Positions 8,432-17,429 of a DNA stretch of 64,000 nucleotides are shown one piece after another. A model generated the notes under the pieces. The model did no database searches. It had not been told where the DNA came from and saw only the letters and a list, made by a program, of their open reading frames with translations. Position numbers and translations under genes: made by a program. Source of the stretch: Bin80 sp026708685 (GTDB lineage: Bacteria; Bacteroidota; Rhodothermia; Rhodothermales; Bin80); contig OZ241742.1 of the NCBI GenBank assembly GCA_965200955.1, forward strand, positions 3,968,001 through 4,032,000, in the 5' to 3' direction. How positions within the stretch are numbered: the first letter of the stretch is position 1; each line of letters begins with the position of its first letter.

Positions 8432-9601
8432 ATGATCGCACCCTCCCGATCCGACCGCATGCAGACCGTCCAAATGCCAGTAATGGGGTTTGTATCGGAC
8501 CTCATGCGAGAACATCCAGATACCATCTCTCTTGGACAAGGGATCGTTCATTACGGACCCCCTAAATCAGCACTGCAAATCGCAACTCAGACAATGACAT
8601 CCTCTGATACGCATCGCTACGGATATGTACTGGGGAGGTTGGATCTTCGTGATGCACTGCAAGAAAAATTATCTGTTGAAAATCAATTGGATTCAGGTTA
8701 TGAAGTTGTCGTCACTGCTGGCAGTAACATGGCATTCTTTGCATCACTGCTGGCCGTCACCTCGCCCGGAGATGAAGTTATCCTGCTGGTTCCGTATTAC
8801 TTTAATCACGAGATGGCCACCCATATTGCCGGATGTACGCCCGTTCTGATATCCCTCAATGAATCATTGACACCAGATCTAGAGGCTATCCACGAGGCTA
8901 TCACTTCTCGGACCCGTGCCATCGTTACGATTTCTCCAAACAATCCAACCGGCATTGTATATTCCCCAGAGACTCTGAAGTCCATCAATCGTCTGTGTGC
9001 TAAGCATGGAATCTATCATATCTCTGACGAGGCATATGAGTACTTTGTCTATGACGGTGCTCAGCATTATTCTCCTGGATGTGATACCGGTGCACATGCA
9101 CACACGATTTCACTGTTCTCCATGAGCAAAGCATACGGGATGGCTGGTTGGAGATTGGGATATATGGCAGTCCCTCCACATATTCTTGGAGATATTCGAA
9201 AAATTCAGGATACGAACCAGATCTGCCCAGCGATGCTGAGTCAAACGGTTGCACTCGCGGCTTTGGAAGAGGGATCAAGCTACTGTATGCAATACATGAA
9301 CTCCATGGCGGAGGTCAGAAAGATAGTACTCCAGAAACTACACTCGACACGGGCTCCGATCACGGTTTCTCATTCGGATGGGGCATTTTATTTCTTTGTG
9401 TCTGTCGATACGAGCCTTGATGCAAAGACATTGGTTACTCAACTGATCAAGGATCATGGTGTTGCTGTCATTCCAGGTGACACCTTTGGAATGGACCAGG
9501 GTACCTATCTTCGGATTGCCTATGGGGCACTGCAACCATCTACCTTGAATGAGGCTATGGATCGCCTAATTTTAGGGCTTGAAACGCTAACGGGTGGCTG
9601 A
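8432..9601 (+). CDS. Class I/II PLP-dependent aminotransferase
   Basis: The 389-residue enzyme is a fold-type I aminotransferase. Lys233 in FSMSKAYGMAGWRLGY should form the Schiff base with pyridoxal phosphate, SPNNPTG (169-175) and Asp199 are cofactor contacts, and Arg241 in GWRLGY lies near the phosphate or substrate carboxylate. The N-terminal SLGQGIVHYGPP resembles the aspartate/aromatic aminotransferase and kynurenine aminotransferase groups. It probably acts in amino-acid metabolism in the cytosol; substrate unknown. The chosen ATG gives a protein of family length. It is convergent with the sulfatase gene with only 54 bp between them. Confidence 0.85.
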   Translation: MIAPSRSDRMQTVQMPVMGFVSDLMREHPDTISLGQGIVHYGPPKSALQIATQTMTSSDTHRYGYVLGRLDLRDALQEKLSVENQLDSGYEVVVTAGSNMAFFASLLAVTSPGDEVILLVPYYFNHEMATHIAGCTPVLISLNESLTPDLEAIHEAITSRTRAIVTISPNNPTGIVYSPETLKSINRLCAKHGIYHISDEAYEYFVYDGAQHYSPGCDTGAHAHTISLFSMSKAYGMAGWRLGYMAVPPHILGDIRKIQDTNQICPAMLSQTVALAALEEGSSYCMQYMNSMAEVRKIVLQKLHSTRAPITVSHSDGAFYFFVSVDTSLDAKTLVTQLIKDHGVAVIPGDTFGMDQGTYLRIAYGALQPSTLNEAMDRLILGLETLTGG

Positions 9602-9655
9602 AGGATACCAAGGATGTCGTTGAATTTCTTGGTGATCCAGTCGGAAACTCACTAC

Positions 9656-10969
9656 TCAGTCTTCGGATTCCATGCCGTCCAATGCTGGCATACGGTTTAA
9701 GACATCCTGCAACTTATTTTTCGCAAAAAGTGCTGTAGAGTCAAGATTGGATTCTTCTAAAATTCGTTTTTCTTCTCGATCTACAGACCAGTTGAAAAAC
9801 CGTCCATCCCCATAGAGTTTCCAGTGGTGATCCTGTGCCCACCGTGCAGGCTGAAATGATCCCCACCCTGGATCATAATGGCAGTAAATCCATTGGCGGG
9901 TGGTATCGGTGTTACCCGTCAGTTGGCCGTAAAAACTCAGTCCATCCGACACAACATGATCTGGAACCGTACCACCAACCACATCCATCAGTGTTGGAAG
10001 AAAATCGGTAAAATCAATCAGTGCATCCGATATGATGTTCGGCTTGATGGTGTCCGGCCAGTAGGCAATGAGAGGAACATGCGTTCCAGCAGCATCTGGA
10101 TACCCTTTTTTGCCACGGATTGGGCCGGTCTCATGGTGAGAGGTAATGCTTCGGTGTGTCCCATTATCGGTTGTGAATAACAGTAATGTACGACGGTCAA
10201 GTCCTAACGCATTCAATTGGTTGGCAATTCGGCCCACCAGCTGATCCACATAGTTGATCATGGATGGAAAGTATTGGGGATCGCTGTCTATTTCAGAACG
10301 ATCAAAATCGGGATGATCAGGGGTTGGTACAAATGGATCATGCGGAAGGACCATCGGAAAGTACAGAAAGAATGGATCTTCCCGATGTCGTTTGAAAAAC
10401 TCTCCAATGTAGTCGGCAAAAAGATCAGGACCATACAACTCTGGGAATACTTCAGACTCTCTACCAGAGTAATGAACGGTTGGGGATTGATAGCGACTAC
10501 CAAGCTCCGTTAACTGCCATAATGCAAATTCATCAAATCCAGATTGAGTGGGAGTGCTCCCTTCACTTTCTGCTAATGTTCGCTGATATTCGTTTCCATA
10601 CAGCTGCCACTTACCCACTACCCCAGTGGTGTATCCAAGATCCCGTAACAAGGTAGCCATGGTCTGTTCTTGAGGATCAAGGATCCCAAATCCACGATAG
10701 TTACGGAAATTGTATTTCCCCGTCATCAATTGGACCCTTGAGGGCGTACACAGTGGGGTAGAAAATGCGTGGGTGAAACGCATTCCATGCTCAGCAAGGG
10801 AGTCTAAATATGGAGTGTTATAACTCAATCCGCCGTTGACCGAAAGGGTTTCATAGCCCATATCATCGGCCATTATAAGAACAATATTAGGCGGAGGATC
10901 AGATGCACAAGCTGCCACGAAAACCAGTAAAAGCAAGACTCTGATGATCCTTTGGGGTAACAGGAACAT
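9656..10969 (-). CDS. Lipoprotein sulfatase (formylglycine-dependent)
   Basis: The 437-residue protein starts with a lipoprotein signal (lipobox LVFVAAC, Cys21) and so is probably anchored in a membrane facing the periplasm or outside. The sulfatase domain begins at NIVLIMADDMG with metal-binding Asp35-Asp36 and has the activation motif CTPSR at Cys74, which a maturase would convert to formylglycine. A second metal site lies in TTDNGTH. Such enzymes cleave sulfate esters from polysaccharides or small molecules; the closest subfamily seems to be arylsulfatase A / GalNAc-6-sulfatase-like. It follows the dehydrogenase gene after 67 bp on the same strand and is probably the last gene of that operon. 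No maturase gene lies in the window. Confidence 0.9.
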   Translation of the reverse strand: MFLLPQRIIRVLLLLVFVAACASDPPPNIVLIMADDMGYETLSVNGGLSYNTPYLDSLAEHGMRFTHAFSTPLCTPSRVQLMTGKYNFRNYRGFGILDPQEQTMATLLRDLGYTTGVVGKWQLYGNEYQRTLAESEGSTPTQSGFDEFALWQLTELGSRYQSPTVHYSGRESEVFPELYGPDLFADYIGEFFKRHREDPFFLYFPMVLPHDPFVPTPDHPDFDRSEIDSDPQYFPSMINYVDQLVGRIANQLNALGLDRRTLLLFTTDNGTHRSITSHHETGPIRGKKGYPDAAGTHVPLIAYWPDTIKPNIISDALIDFTDFLPTLMDVVGGTVPDHVVSDGLSFYGQLTGNTDTTRQWIYCHYDPGWGSFQPARWAQDHHWKLYGDGRFFNWSVDREEKRILEESNLDSTALFAKNKLQDVLNRMPALDGMESED

Positions 10970-11035
10970 GGCAACATTCAGCTAAGATTACTGAATGGAG
11001 GGGAGCTTGTGACGTAGATATATTCGGGTTCAATC

Positions 11036-14008
11036 TTATTGGTTCTCCAGTATCATCCAACGACGCGCATTGAATAGGATGCGTTTATACGCCATATGGT
11101 CATGTGCCCGGTCATCATGCCCAAGCGTGTTGACCAAAATCTTGGCATCACCAACCTGTCTAGTCCAGATCACTGGATAGGTTTCATCGGTTTCAAGGGA
11201 CCGACCAATAGCTATAATATTTGCATCAGAATCTGGATTTAACTCCGCACGATACAATTCATCTGTAATTTCAAATGTGGTAGGAACATCCTCCACCAAT
11301 GGATGATCTCGCTGGAGAATTTCCACAGAAAAGGGTTGAATTGGCTCATGGCTTCGTGAACCGCCACCCACAAGTAATTCATTGTATTCTGGCCAATCCT
11401 CCCAGTTATACCATGATGCTGGGTGAATAATGATTAATGGACGACCGTTGTTGACATGATTGAAGATTGCTTGACGACTTTCGCGTCTCTCTATAGGCTT
11501 ATTATTGGCAAGCATCAGCAGAGAAGCATCTTCAAGTAGACGCTCAAAGGTTTCATCCGTTGCCTCTGTGTAAACAAATGTACGATCCCCTGCACCATAG
11601 AGGATCTGTCCATCTGCAAATCCAAATACTCGAGCATGATAGTGGGACTGAGAGGTGCGGCTTTGAGCTCCTGCCAAAGACACGATGGGGGGAAGCTGGG
11701 GATCCGATCCAGTCCAGGTCCAGCCAGCATCATTACGAGGCAGTTCGGGGGGATCCATGACGTGTAGCATTCCCTGCATGAGGGACCAATGTCCTGGTAC
11801 CGTACACAAAAATGGATAACTTCCTTTGGTAAGAGATCCTATTGTATCCGTTGACGAGTCGCTTTGAGACAATACAGAACTTGATCCGAGAATCTCATCA
11901 AGGCGTGATGGAGGAATATAGTCTGTATCCGAACTAGATGCATCGGTCATATACTGGTTTAGATCTTCCCCTAACGCCTCTACATCTGTGTTAGACGGTA
12001 GGATGACAACATTGTGGAGATCTGGATGCTGATTCATAAAGTCGATCGTAATGGTTTGACCAGAAAAAGCATGCAAAACGGTCGGCTCAAATCTCATTAG
12101 ACCATCAGGTGCTGTCAGCATCAGCACTGCAGGGGGAAGTAATTGGGATTCAGATTCAAGTTCAAGTTCAGGTTCAGGTTCAAAATTTAGAATACGATCT
12201 GGAGGAGTCTCAACAGTGCCAATAGGAACCAGAGCAGAGTACGCTGCAAAGATCCATGAATCTCCCCCCCGCAATGACTTCCTCGCCTCTGATAAAATTC
12301 TTGGATGGGATGCAAATCCAATATCATTGGCAGCCAATAGAGCATGCAAGCGTACATGCAAGTTTTCGTCGCTTAAGGCATTATGCCGTATCAACAATTC
12401 ACTACTTTTGTAACGATGAGGAAGGGTTTGAATACCGGCCTTTCGCACGGCAGGTGAAGGGTGTGCCAGAGCCGCCTCCATAGCGATTTCTAATGCATCA
12501 TCATGTCCAAGTCCCTTCAATGTCCAAAGTGCATGCACCGCTCCTGGATCAAATCCTGTTTCATCTATTCCATGACGAGTAACGAGTTCAACAAGATCCT
12601 CTTCTATTCCCTCGGGGCTGCTTTCAATCAACATTCGCTGAGCGGTCAGTCGCCAGAATTGGTTGGTATGACTGAGTGCATCCAGCAGTCCCTGAGGTTC
12701 ATCATAGGACAGATAATGCTGTGGGGAAGACTCTCCATAAGAAATCACATAGATGCGTCCATGGGTCTGATCACGCAACGGATTGAGGTGAGCATTGCCC
12801 GGTCCCGTACTGTCATTCCAAATCTGATTGTCCATCTCACGATGATCCGGGTTATGCTGAATCACGGGATTGTACCAATCCGCAATCCATAGATTTTCGT
12901 CGGGTCCTATATCAGCAAAAACGGGTGCAACCCACTCATCACGACTGGCAAGAATATTTAAAATGTCTCCTTCCGTTTCTTTTTCAATACTCCCATCAGG
13001 TTCAAGCTGTCCGACATGTACGATATGAGCCGTAGGTTCTGCAACCATGAGAGCTCCCCAATAGTCTGACGGAAAACGACGTCCATTGTACGGAAATGCA
13101 CCCGCAGCGGCAGTGAAACCACCCCGAAAATCTACCTGTTGGGGTGAACGAGGAGAAGAATGGTTGACAGCATAATGGCTCTGGACATAGGCAACATTCA
13201 ACTCAGCTTCATAGCGTAGGGGAATCCCTACAACAACCGCATGATTATTATTTGCCGTAGATCCATAGATCGTATTATCCTCGCCAATGCCTAACCCCCA
13301 TGTATTATTGCTAAACTCGGCAATCGGTTCAAGCTGTGTTCCATCCGTAGCCACCTTGAAGATTCCCCTTCGTAGAATGAGTGCATCAGGATCAGGTGCA
13401 TGTCCAGGTTCGTAGAGCCCACTATATCCGACCGCTCCCCAGAGAAAATTATCAATGCCGATTTTGAGGTTGCTCATGACGGCGTGGGTATCATAGGTAC
13501 CAAAGGCATCTTCCACAAGAATCTGTCGTTCGTCCGCACGATCATCCCCATCGGTATCTTTTAGGAGGACAAGGTGTGGGGCTTGTCCTACAATAGCCCC
13601 ACCTTTCACGAGTGCAATTCCAGTAGTAAGGGGCAGGTTTTCGGCAAAGCGTATACATGAATCTGCACGAAGATCTCCATCGGTATCCTCACAAATGGTA
13701 ATACGGTCCCTGCCTGATTGTTCACCGACATGATCATGTGGATAATTGGTCGATTCAACCGCCCACAGCCGTCCACGCTCATCCCAGGTGAGGGCAATGG
13801 GATTGACAATATCGGGTTCATGGGCAAAAACATGAACTTTAAATCCCTCTGGAACCTCAAGTTGTGTGAGCGTTTGTTCAGGCGTGAGAGGGTGTTGAAG
13901 TTCATGCAGACCAATGCCATTACTCACGGTAGAATAACGCAGGAGTGCCTCACCAGAACAGCCAGTCAAAACGAGAAAAAGAGTGCCAATCAAGGAAAGG
14001 GATTTCAT
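11036..14008 (-). CDS. Lipoprotein PQQ-type dehydrogenase / HEAT / cupredoxin / ThuA fusion
   Basis: A 990-residue secreted multidomain protein. Residues 1-17 are a lipoprotein signal ending LVLTGC. Then comes a beta-propeller dehydrogenase-like domain of the 'membrane-bound dehydrogenase' type common in Planctomycetes and Bacteroidota (AVESTNYPHD, IADWYNP). A HEAT-like helical region follows around residues 450-600. A cupredoxin domain comes next (about 630-760), whose type-1 copper ligands are visible as His in LHNVVILPS and Cys, His and Met in CTVPGHWSLM. The C-terminal ~210 residues form a ThuA-like domain (ILVNTLGHDDRAHDH). It probably oxidises a sugar or polyol in the periplasm and passes electrons through the copper site (inference). 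Its ATG overlaps the cupin stop codon by one base (TAATG). Confidence 0.85.
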   Translation of the reverse strand: MKSLSLIGTLFLVLTGCSGEALLRYSTVSNGIGLHELQHPLTPEQTLTQLEVPEGFKVHVFAHEPDIVNPIALTWDERGRLWAVESTNYPHDHVGEQSGRDRITICEDTDGDLRADSCIRFAENLPLTTGIALVKGGAIVGQAPHLVLLKDTDGDDRADERQILVEDAFGTYDTHAVMSNLKIGIDNFLWGAVGYSGLYEPGHAPDPDALILRRGIFKVATDGTQLEPIAEFSNNTWGLGIGEDNTIYGSTANNNHAVVVGIPLRYEAELNVAYVQSHYAVNHSSPRSPQQVDFRGGFTAAAGAFPYNGRRFPSDYWGALMVAEPTAHIVHVGQLEPDGSIEKETEGDILNILASRDEWVAPVFADIGPDENLWIADWYNPVIQHNPDHREMDNQIWNDSTGPGNAHLNPLRDQTHGRIYVISYGESSPQHYLSYDEPQGLLDALSHTNQFWRLTAQRMLIESSPEGIEEDLVELVTRHGIDETGFDPGAVHALWTLKGLGHDDALEIAMEAALAHPSPAVRKAGIQTLPHRYKSSELLIRHNALSDENLHVRLHALLAANDIGFASHPRILSEARKSLRGGDSWIFAAYSALVPIGTVETPPDRILNFEPEPELELESESQLLPPAVLMLTAPDGLMRFEPTVLHAFSGQTITIDFMNQHPDLHNVVILPSNTDVEALGEDLNQYMTDASSSDTDYIPPSRLDEILGSSSVLSQSDSSTDTIGSLTKGSYPFLCTVPGHWSLMQGMLHVMDPPELPRNDAGWTWTGSDPQLPPIVSLAGAQSRTSQSHYHARVFGFADGQILYGAGDRTFVYTEATDETFERLLEDASLLMLANNKPIERRESRQAIFNHVNNGRPLIIIHPASWYNWEDWPEYNELLVGGGSRSHEPIQPFSVEILQRDHPLVEDVPTTFEITDELYRAELNPDSDANIIAIGRSLETDETYPVIWTRQVGDAKILVNTLGHDDRAHDHMAYKRILFNARRWMILENQ

Positions 14009-14418
14009 TAGAACGAATCAGTAGAGCGAAGTGTATTCCAGGGTGCCTGTGTAGACAAATCTTCTGCGAGGGGCAGTTCAAGTTCTGGATGAGTGAGGGA
14101 TACAAACAGGGTAGCGGGTATGGTACACGTATTGAAGGAGGCATGGGGAAGTCCCTCTGGAATCATCACTGCATCACCTTCGGTCAGAACTTTACATGTT
14201 TCTCCAATCCATTGTTCAATAGTTCCTTTCATCACCACAATCAATTCTTCACGTCCAGGGTGACAGTGAAAGTCGTGGCCTTTACCAGGGGAAATTTCAG
14301 CGATGGCAGCAAACAGTCCAGAGGAAACTGGATTGGGATAATTGATCCAGGTGTTGGTTCCCTGATCAACCGATTCGGTAAAGTGGGAATCTTTAGAAAG
14401 AAAGTATTTTTCTAGCAT
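14008..14418 (-). CDS. Cupin-domain protein
   Basis: The 136-residue single-domain cupin has the metal-binding pattern HCHPGREE and, further on, IPEGLPHASF. Two histidines and a glutamate of cupin motif 1 and the histidine of motif 2 are thus present. Small cupins bind a metal and can be isomerases, dioxygenases or sugar sensors; no specific activity can be assigned. The start ATG lies inside the last codons of the PEP-hydrolase-like gene (overlap 14412-14418) and its stop overlaps the next start, so these genes are translationally coupled and probably serve one pathway. Confidence 0.85.
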   Translation of the reverse strand: MLEKYFLSKDSHFTESVDQGTNTWINYPNPVSSGLFAAIAEISPGKGHDFHCHPGREELIVVMKGTIEQWIGETCKVLTEGDAVMIPEGLPHASFNTCTIPATLFVSLTHPELELPLAEDLSTQAPWNTLRSTDSF

Positions 14419-15299
14419 GAGCGTCGTTGGGCCGCAGGGCAGGGAATCTGTTTAAATTCTTGTGTAAGATGGATGAGCGATTCTTCAATCCCCATCCGCT
14501 CAAGGCTGCTTGCTCCTACAAATCCTACCGTATCGGTATGCTCATTAATATAGGCAGCATCCGAAGGAGTACATATAGGTCCACCGTGGCTCAGAAATAG
14601 AATATCTTTACGAACTTGACGGGCAGCTTCAATGATCCTTTGTGTCCGAGAGGCAGCTTCTTCAAGTGTACAGGTCGCTTCAGTCACACCAATGGATCCA
14701 CCAATGGTGCATCCCACATGAGCAATGATGGCATCCGCACCGGCTTCTGCCATCATACGGGCCTCTTCAGGGGAGGCAACATACACGATCGTGAAAAGAT
14801 CAATTCCCTGTTTTTGGGCCAAGGCGACCATATCAATTTCATGCTGAACACTCATACCGGTTTCTTCAAGGACTTGACGAAAGAGACCATCCACGATGGA
14901 ATGCGTGGGAAAATTATTGATTCCACTAAATCCCATGTCTTTCACTTTGAGCAAATGATGCCAGATTCGTCTGCGCGGATCCGATGCGTGAACTCCACAG
15001 ATGACGGGAATTTCTTTGACGGTTGGAAGAACTTCATATTCTCCAATTTCCATCGCCACGGCATTCGCATCACCATAGGCCATCAGTCCAGCGGTGGACC
15101 CATGCCCAGACATTCGAAAACGCCCAGAGTTGTAGATAATCAGAAGATCCGCCCCACCTTGCTCAATAAATTTAGCACTGATTCCCGTGCCAGCTCCTGC
15201 TACAATGATCGGTTCACCGCGATCTAGGGTTGCGTGCAAACGCTCTAAAACTTCCTCTCTGGCATAAGGATTACCAACTCCGGTCCAAGGGTTCGGCAT
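14412..15299 (-). CDS. PEP-hydrolase-like TIM-barrel protein (PF09370 type)
   Basis: The 295-residue protein resembles the 'phosphoenolpyruvate hydrolase-like' TIM-barrel family, also found as the C-terminal part of plant Tm-1. Recognisable stretches are IVAGAGTGISAKFIEQGGAD, GVHASDPRR and MAEAGADAIIAHVGCTIGGS. The enzymatic role of the family is poorly defined; a phosphotransferase or retro-aldol type reaction is often assumed. It is the first gene of the cluster PEP-hydrolase-like / cupin / dehydrogenase / sulfatase. It is divergent from the Gfo/Idh/MocA gene, from which 136 bp separate it. Confidence 0.8.
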   Translation of the reverse strand: MPNPWTGVGNPYAREEVLERLHATLDRGEPIIVAGAGTGISAKFIEQGGADLLIIYNSGRFRMSGHGSTAGLMAYGDANAVAMEIGEYEVLPTVKEIPVICGVHASDPRRRIWHHLLKVKDMGFSGINNFPTHSIVDGLFRQVLEETGMSVQHEIDMVALAQKQGIDLFTIVYVASPEEARMMAEAGADAIIAHVGCTIGGSIGVTEATCTLEEAASRTQRIIEAARQVRKDILFLSHGGPICTPSDAAYINEHTDTVGFVGASSLERMGIEESLIHLTQEFKQIPCPAAQRRSC

Positions 15300-15382
15300 G
15301 GATCATCATTTGATGGGATGAAAGGTGATTTCTCATAAATGTCAATGAGGTTTCAATAATATAAGCAAAAAAATGGATTTCG

Positions 15383-15413
15383 TTGATTCTTTGGCAAAAT
15401 CTTAATATATTTG
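15383..15413 (+). promoter_or_regulatory. Bacteroidota-type promoter of the Gfo/Idh/MocA gene
   Basis: TTG at 15383-15385 and TATATTTG at 15406-15413 are separated by 20 bp, matching the Bacteroidota consensus TTG-N19/20-TAnnTTTG. The ATG at 15436 lies 22 bp downstream of the -7 box with no Shine-Dalgarno sequence. Confidence 0.75.
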
Positions 15414-15435
15414 GTATTCAACCAATCATCAACTA

Positions 15436-16755
15436 ATGAAACGACTCAATCGTCGCAGTTTTCTCAAAGGTTTAGCAAGTGCTGCTACCCTTCCAGTCAT
15501 CATTCCCGCATCAGCTCTTGGGCGAGGACAACGCCCCGCCCCTAGTGAACGCATCACCATGGGATTCATCGGGATGGGAAGCATGGGGATGTATAATTTG
15601 CAAGGGTTCCTTGAAAAACCAGATGTTCAAGTATTGTCGGTATGTGATGTGAATCCATCTGGCGACAATTATGCAGGTAGTGGATTGAAAGGACGTGACC
15701 CGGCCCGTGAATTAGTGGAGTCATACTATGCTGAGAACAGCCCAATGGCTTCCTATACCGGTTGCGATGCTTATCCTTTTTTCTGGCAAGTACTGGAGCG
15801 AGATGATATTGATGCCGTCTGCCTAGCACTTCCTGATCACTGGCATGGATATATGACGGTGATGGCTGCCAAAGCTGGAAAAGATATGTACAGCGAAAAG
15901 CCTCTTTCACGTACCATTCATGAAGGTAGGTTAATGGTCAATGCCGTGAGAAAATATGATGTGATCTTTCAGACGGGAAGCCAACAGCGTTCGGAGCAGA
16001 ATTTTCGTCACGCCTGTGAGCTGGTTCGCAATGGTTACATTGGTGATGTACAAAAAGTATACGCTCAGGTAGGAGGAATTTCACGCCCCTTCCCCCACTC
16101 CAACCCTGAACCCATCCCAGAGGGCTTCCTCTATGAGTTGTGGCTCGGCAATGCTCCATCCGCTCCCTATCATTATGAGCGCGTAAGTGGAGGCTATAAT
16201 ACCGAAGAGGGGGCATGGCGTGCATGGAGGCCCTATTCAGCAGGTCATGTTGCAGATTGGGGTGCCCATAACTTTGATATTTCCTTGTGGGGATTAGGGT
16301 TGGACCATTCGGCTCCCGCTCAGATTATTCATGCCTCTGATGCAGATGAAAACGAGCTCACACTCGTCTACGATGACCATCCCCCTATCATCAAAAAGAA
16401 AGGACCGCATGATGGGATGATCCAATTCATCGGTACCGATGGTTGGGTTGGTGTCAGTCGAGGTGATATCTGGGCCTCAGATGAAAAACTACTGACCCTT
16501 GAAATGAAGCCCAGTGATACACACCTCTACCGCAGTAAAGATCACCGAAGAGATTTTTTGAACTGCATCAAGACGCATAGCCTTCCAATATGTGATGTCG
16601 AGATAGGACACAGTTCCTCTGTCGCGTGTTTGACCAGTGAAATCTGCATGCGTTTAGGACGCACACTTGAGTTCAACCCTATCAAGGAAACCTTTATGGA
16701 TGAAGAGGCGAATCATTTATTGACCCGGAAGATGCGCGGGCCCTGGTCGCTGTAG
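15436..16755 (+). CDS. Tat-exported Gfo/Idh/MocA family oxidoreductase
   Basis: The 439-residue protein begins with a twin-arginine signal (RRSFLKG at residues 6-12, then a hydrophobic run to about ASALG), so it is exported folded with its cofactor. The Rossmann fold starts at ITMGFIGMGSMG; the catalytic EKPLS motif is present (YSEKPLSRT). Family members are NAD(P)-dependent sugar or inositol dehydrogenases, and Tat-bearing ones often act in periplasmic glycosidase or dehydrogenase reactions. It is divergent from the cluster with sulfatase and PQQ-type dehydrogenase, which suggests a common role in breaking down a sugar derivative (inference). Length is normal for the exported subgroup. Confidence 0.9.
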   Translation: MKRLNRRSFLKGLASAATLPVIIPASALGRGQRPAPSERITMGFIGMGSMGMYNLQGFLEKPDVQVLSVCDVNPSGDNYAGSGLKGRDPARELVESYYAENSPMASYTGCDAYPFFWQVLERDDIDAVCLALPDHWHGYMTVMAAKAGKDMYSEKPLSRTIHEGRLMVNAVRKYDVIFQTGSQQRSEQNFRHACELVRNGYIGDVQKVYAQVGGISRPFPHSNPEPIPEGFLYELWLGNAPSAPYHYERVSGGYNTEEGAWRAWRPYSAGHVADWGAHNFDISLWGLGLDHSAPAQIIHASDADENELTLVYDDHPPIIKKKGPHDGMIQFIGTDGWVGVSRGDIWASDEKLLTLEMKPSDTHLYRSKDHRRDFLNCIKTHSLPICDVEIGHSSSVACLTSEICMRLGRTLEFNPIKETFMDEEANHLLTRKMRGPWSL

Positions 16756-17003
16756 TGAGTTTCACTTTTTCACCATTCGATTTGATCAGAAGAGATAGAC
16801 TCATCTAAAACTGAACATCCTCTGATAGCCCTGTTGTCATCTACCAGAAGATGATCAAATACCCTGATTACTGTGGACATGTGGACTTGAATGGATGTAG
16901 CAGTCAATGGTGAGAATGTTACGTTAACCAGTAACGAGTTTAGACTGGTTGTGGTAAGCCTATGTCCTATGGAGTGTGATTCCTATCTACATACCACAAA
17001 AAA
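16756..17003. other. Convergent intergenic region without recognised genes
   Basis: About 250 bases between the stop of the oxidoreductase and the glnB terminator. An open frame over 16891-17328 runs antisense to glnB and looks like a shadow. Nothing else is recognised. Confidence 0.5.
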
Positions 17004-17032
17004 GGGTACTTGGGAATTATCCCCAAGTACCC
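16998..17032 (-). terminator. Rho-independent terminator after glnB
   Basis: An 11-bp perfect stem (17004-17014 with 17022-17032) around a 7-nt loop; on the minus strand it is followed by six T residues (16998-17003). It lies 36 bp after the glnB stop codon. Confidence 0.9.
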
Positions 17033-17067
17033 TGACCATCATGGATTCACAATGTGCAACAAGAGCG

Positions 17068-17418
17068 TCAGCGAACAGGAGTGACTGCAGCCATATCCTC
17101 TTCACGCGTCCGAACGCGAATGATACGCTCAACGGGTTGCACGAAAATTTTTCCATCACCAACATGACCGGTGTGTGCACTATCGCAGATGACTTCAATG
17201 GCAGTTTCCACGAATTCATCCGAGACACCAATATCGATCATGATTTTATCCTTCAACTCCATTTTTGCCGTTGTACCCCGATAGGTTTCAACGACTTTCA
17301 CTTCTCCTCCATGGCCACGGACATTTGAGACGGTCAGTCCGGTAATCTTAGCCTGATAGAGAGCACGAAGTACGTCAGGAAGTTTGGAGGGTCTTATGAT
17401 TGCTTTAACAAGTTTCAT
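17068..17418 (-). CDS. glnB: P-II family nitrogen regulatory protein
   Basis: The 116-residue protein has the PII fold: start MKLVKAIIRPSKLPDVL, the T-loop region, and the C-terminal signature GDGKIFVQPVERIIRVRTRE that binds ATP/ADP. PII trimers sense 2-oxoglutarate and energy state and block ammonium channels. It follows the ammonium transporter gene by 11 bp in one operon, so it is most likely the GlnK-type partner of that channel. The T-loop reads VETYRGTTAKMELK: the Tyr46-equivalent (YRG) is present but the uridylylation site Tyr51 of enterobacterial GlnB/GlnK is replaced. Control by uridylylation is therefore unlikely. Confidence 0.9.
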   Translation of the reverse strand: MKLVKAIIRPSKLPDVLRALYQAKITGLTVSNVRGHGGEVKVVETYRGTTAKMELKDKIMIDIGVSDEFVETAIEVICDSAHTGHVGDGKIFVQPVERIIRVRTREEDMAAVTPVR

Positions 17419-17429
17419 TGGTCTAAGAA

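Noticed and set aside
14616..15227. 203-codon frame antisense to the PEP-hydrolase-like gene
   Set aside because: Composition is the mirror of the real gene, with no recognisable protein.
16891..17328. 145-codon open frame on the plus strand opposite glnB
   Set aside because: It is antisense to glnB and contains the terminator hairpin; no family resemblance.
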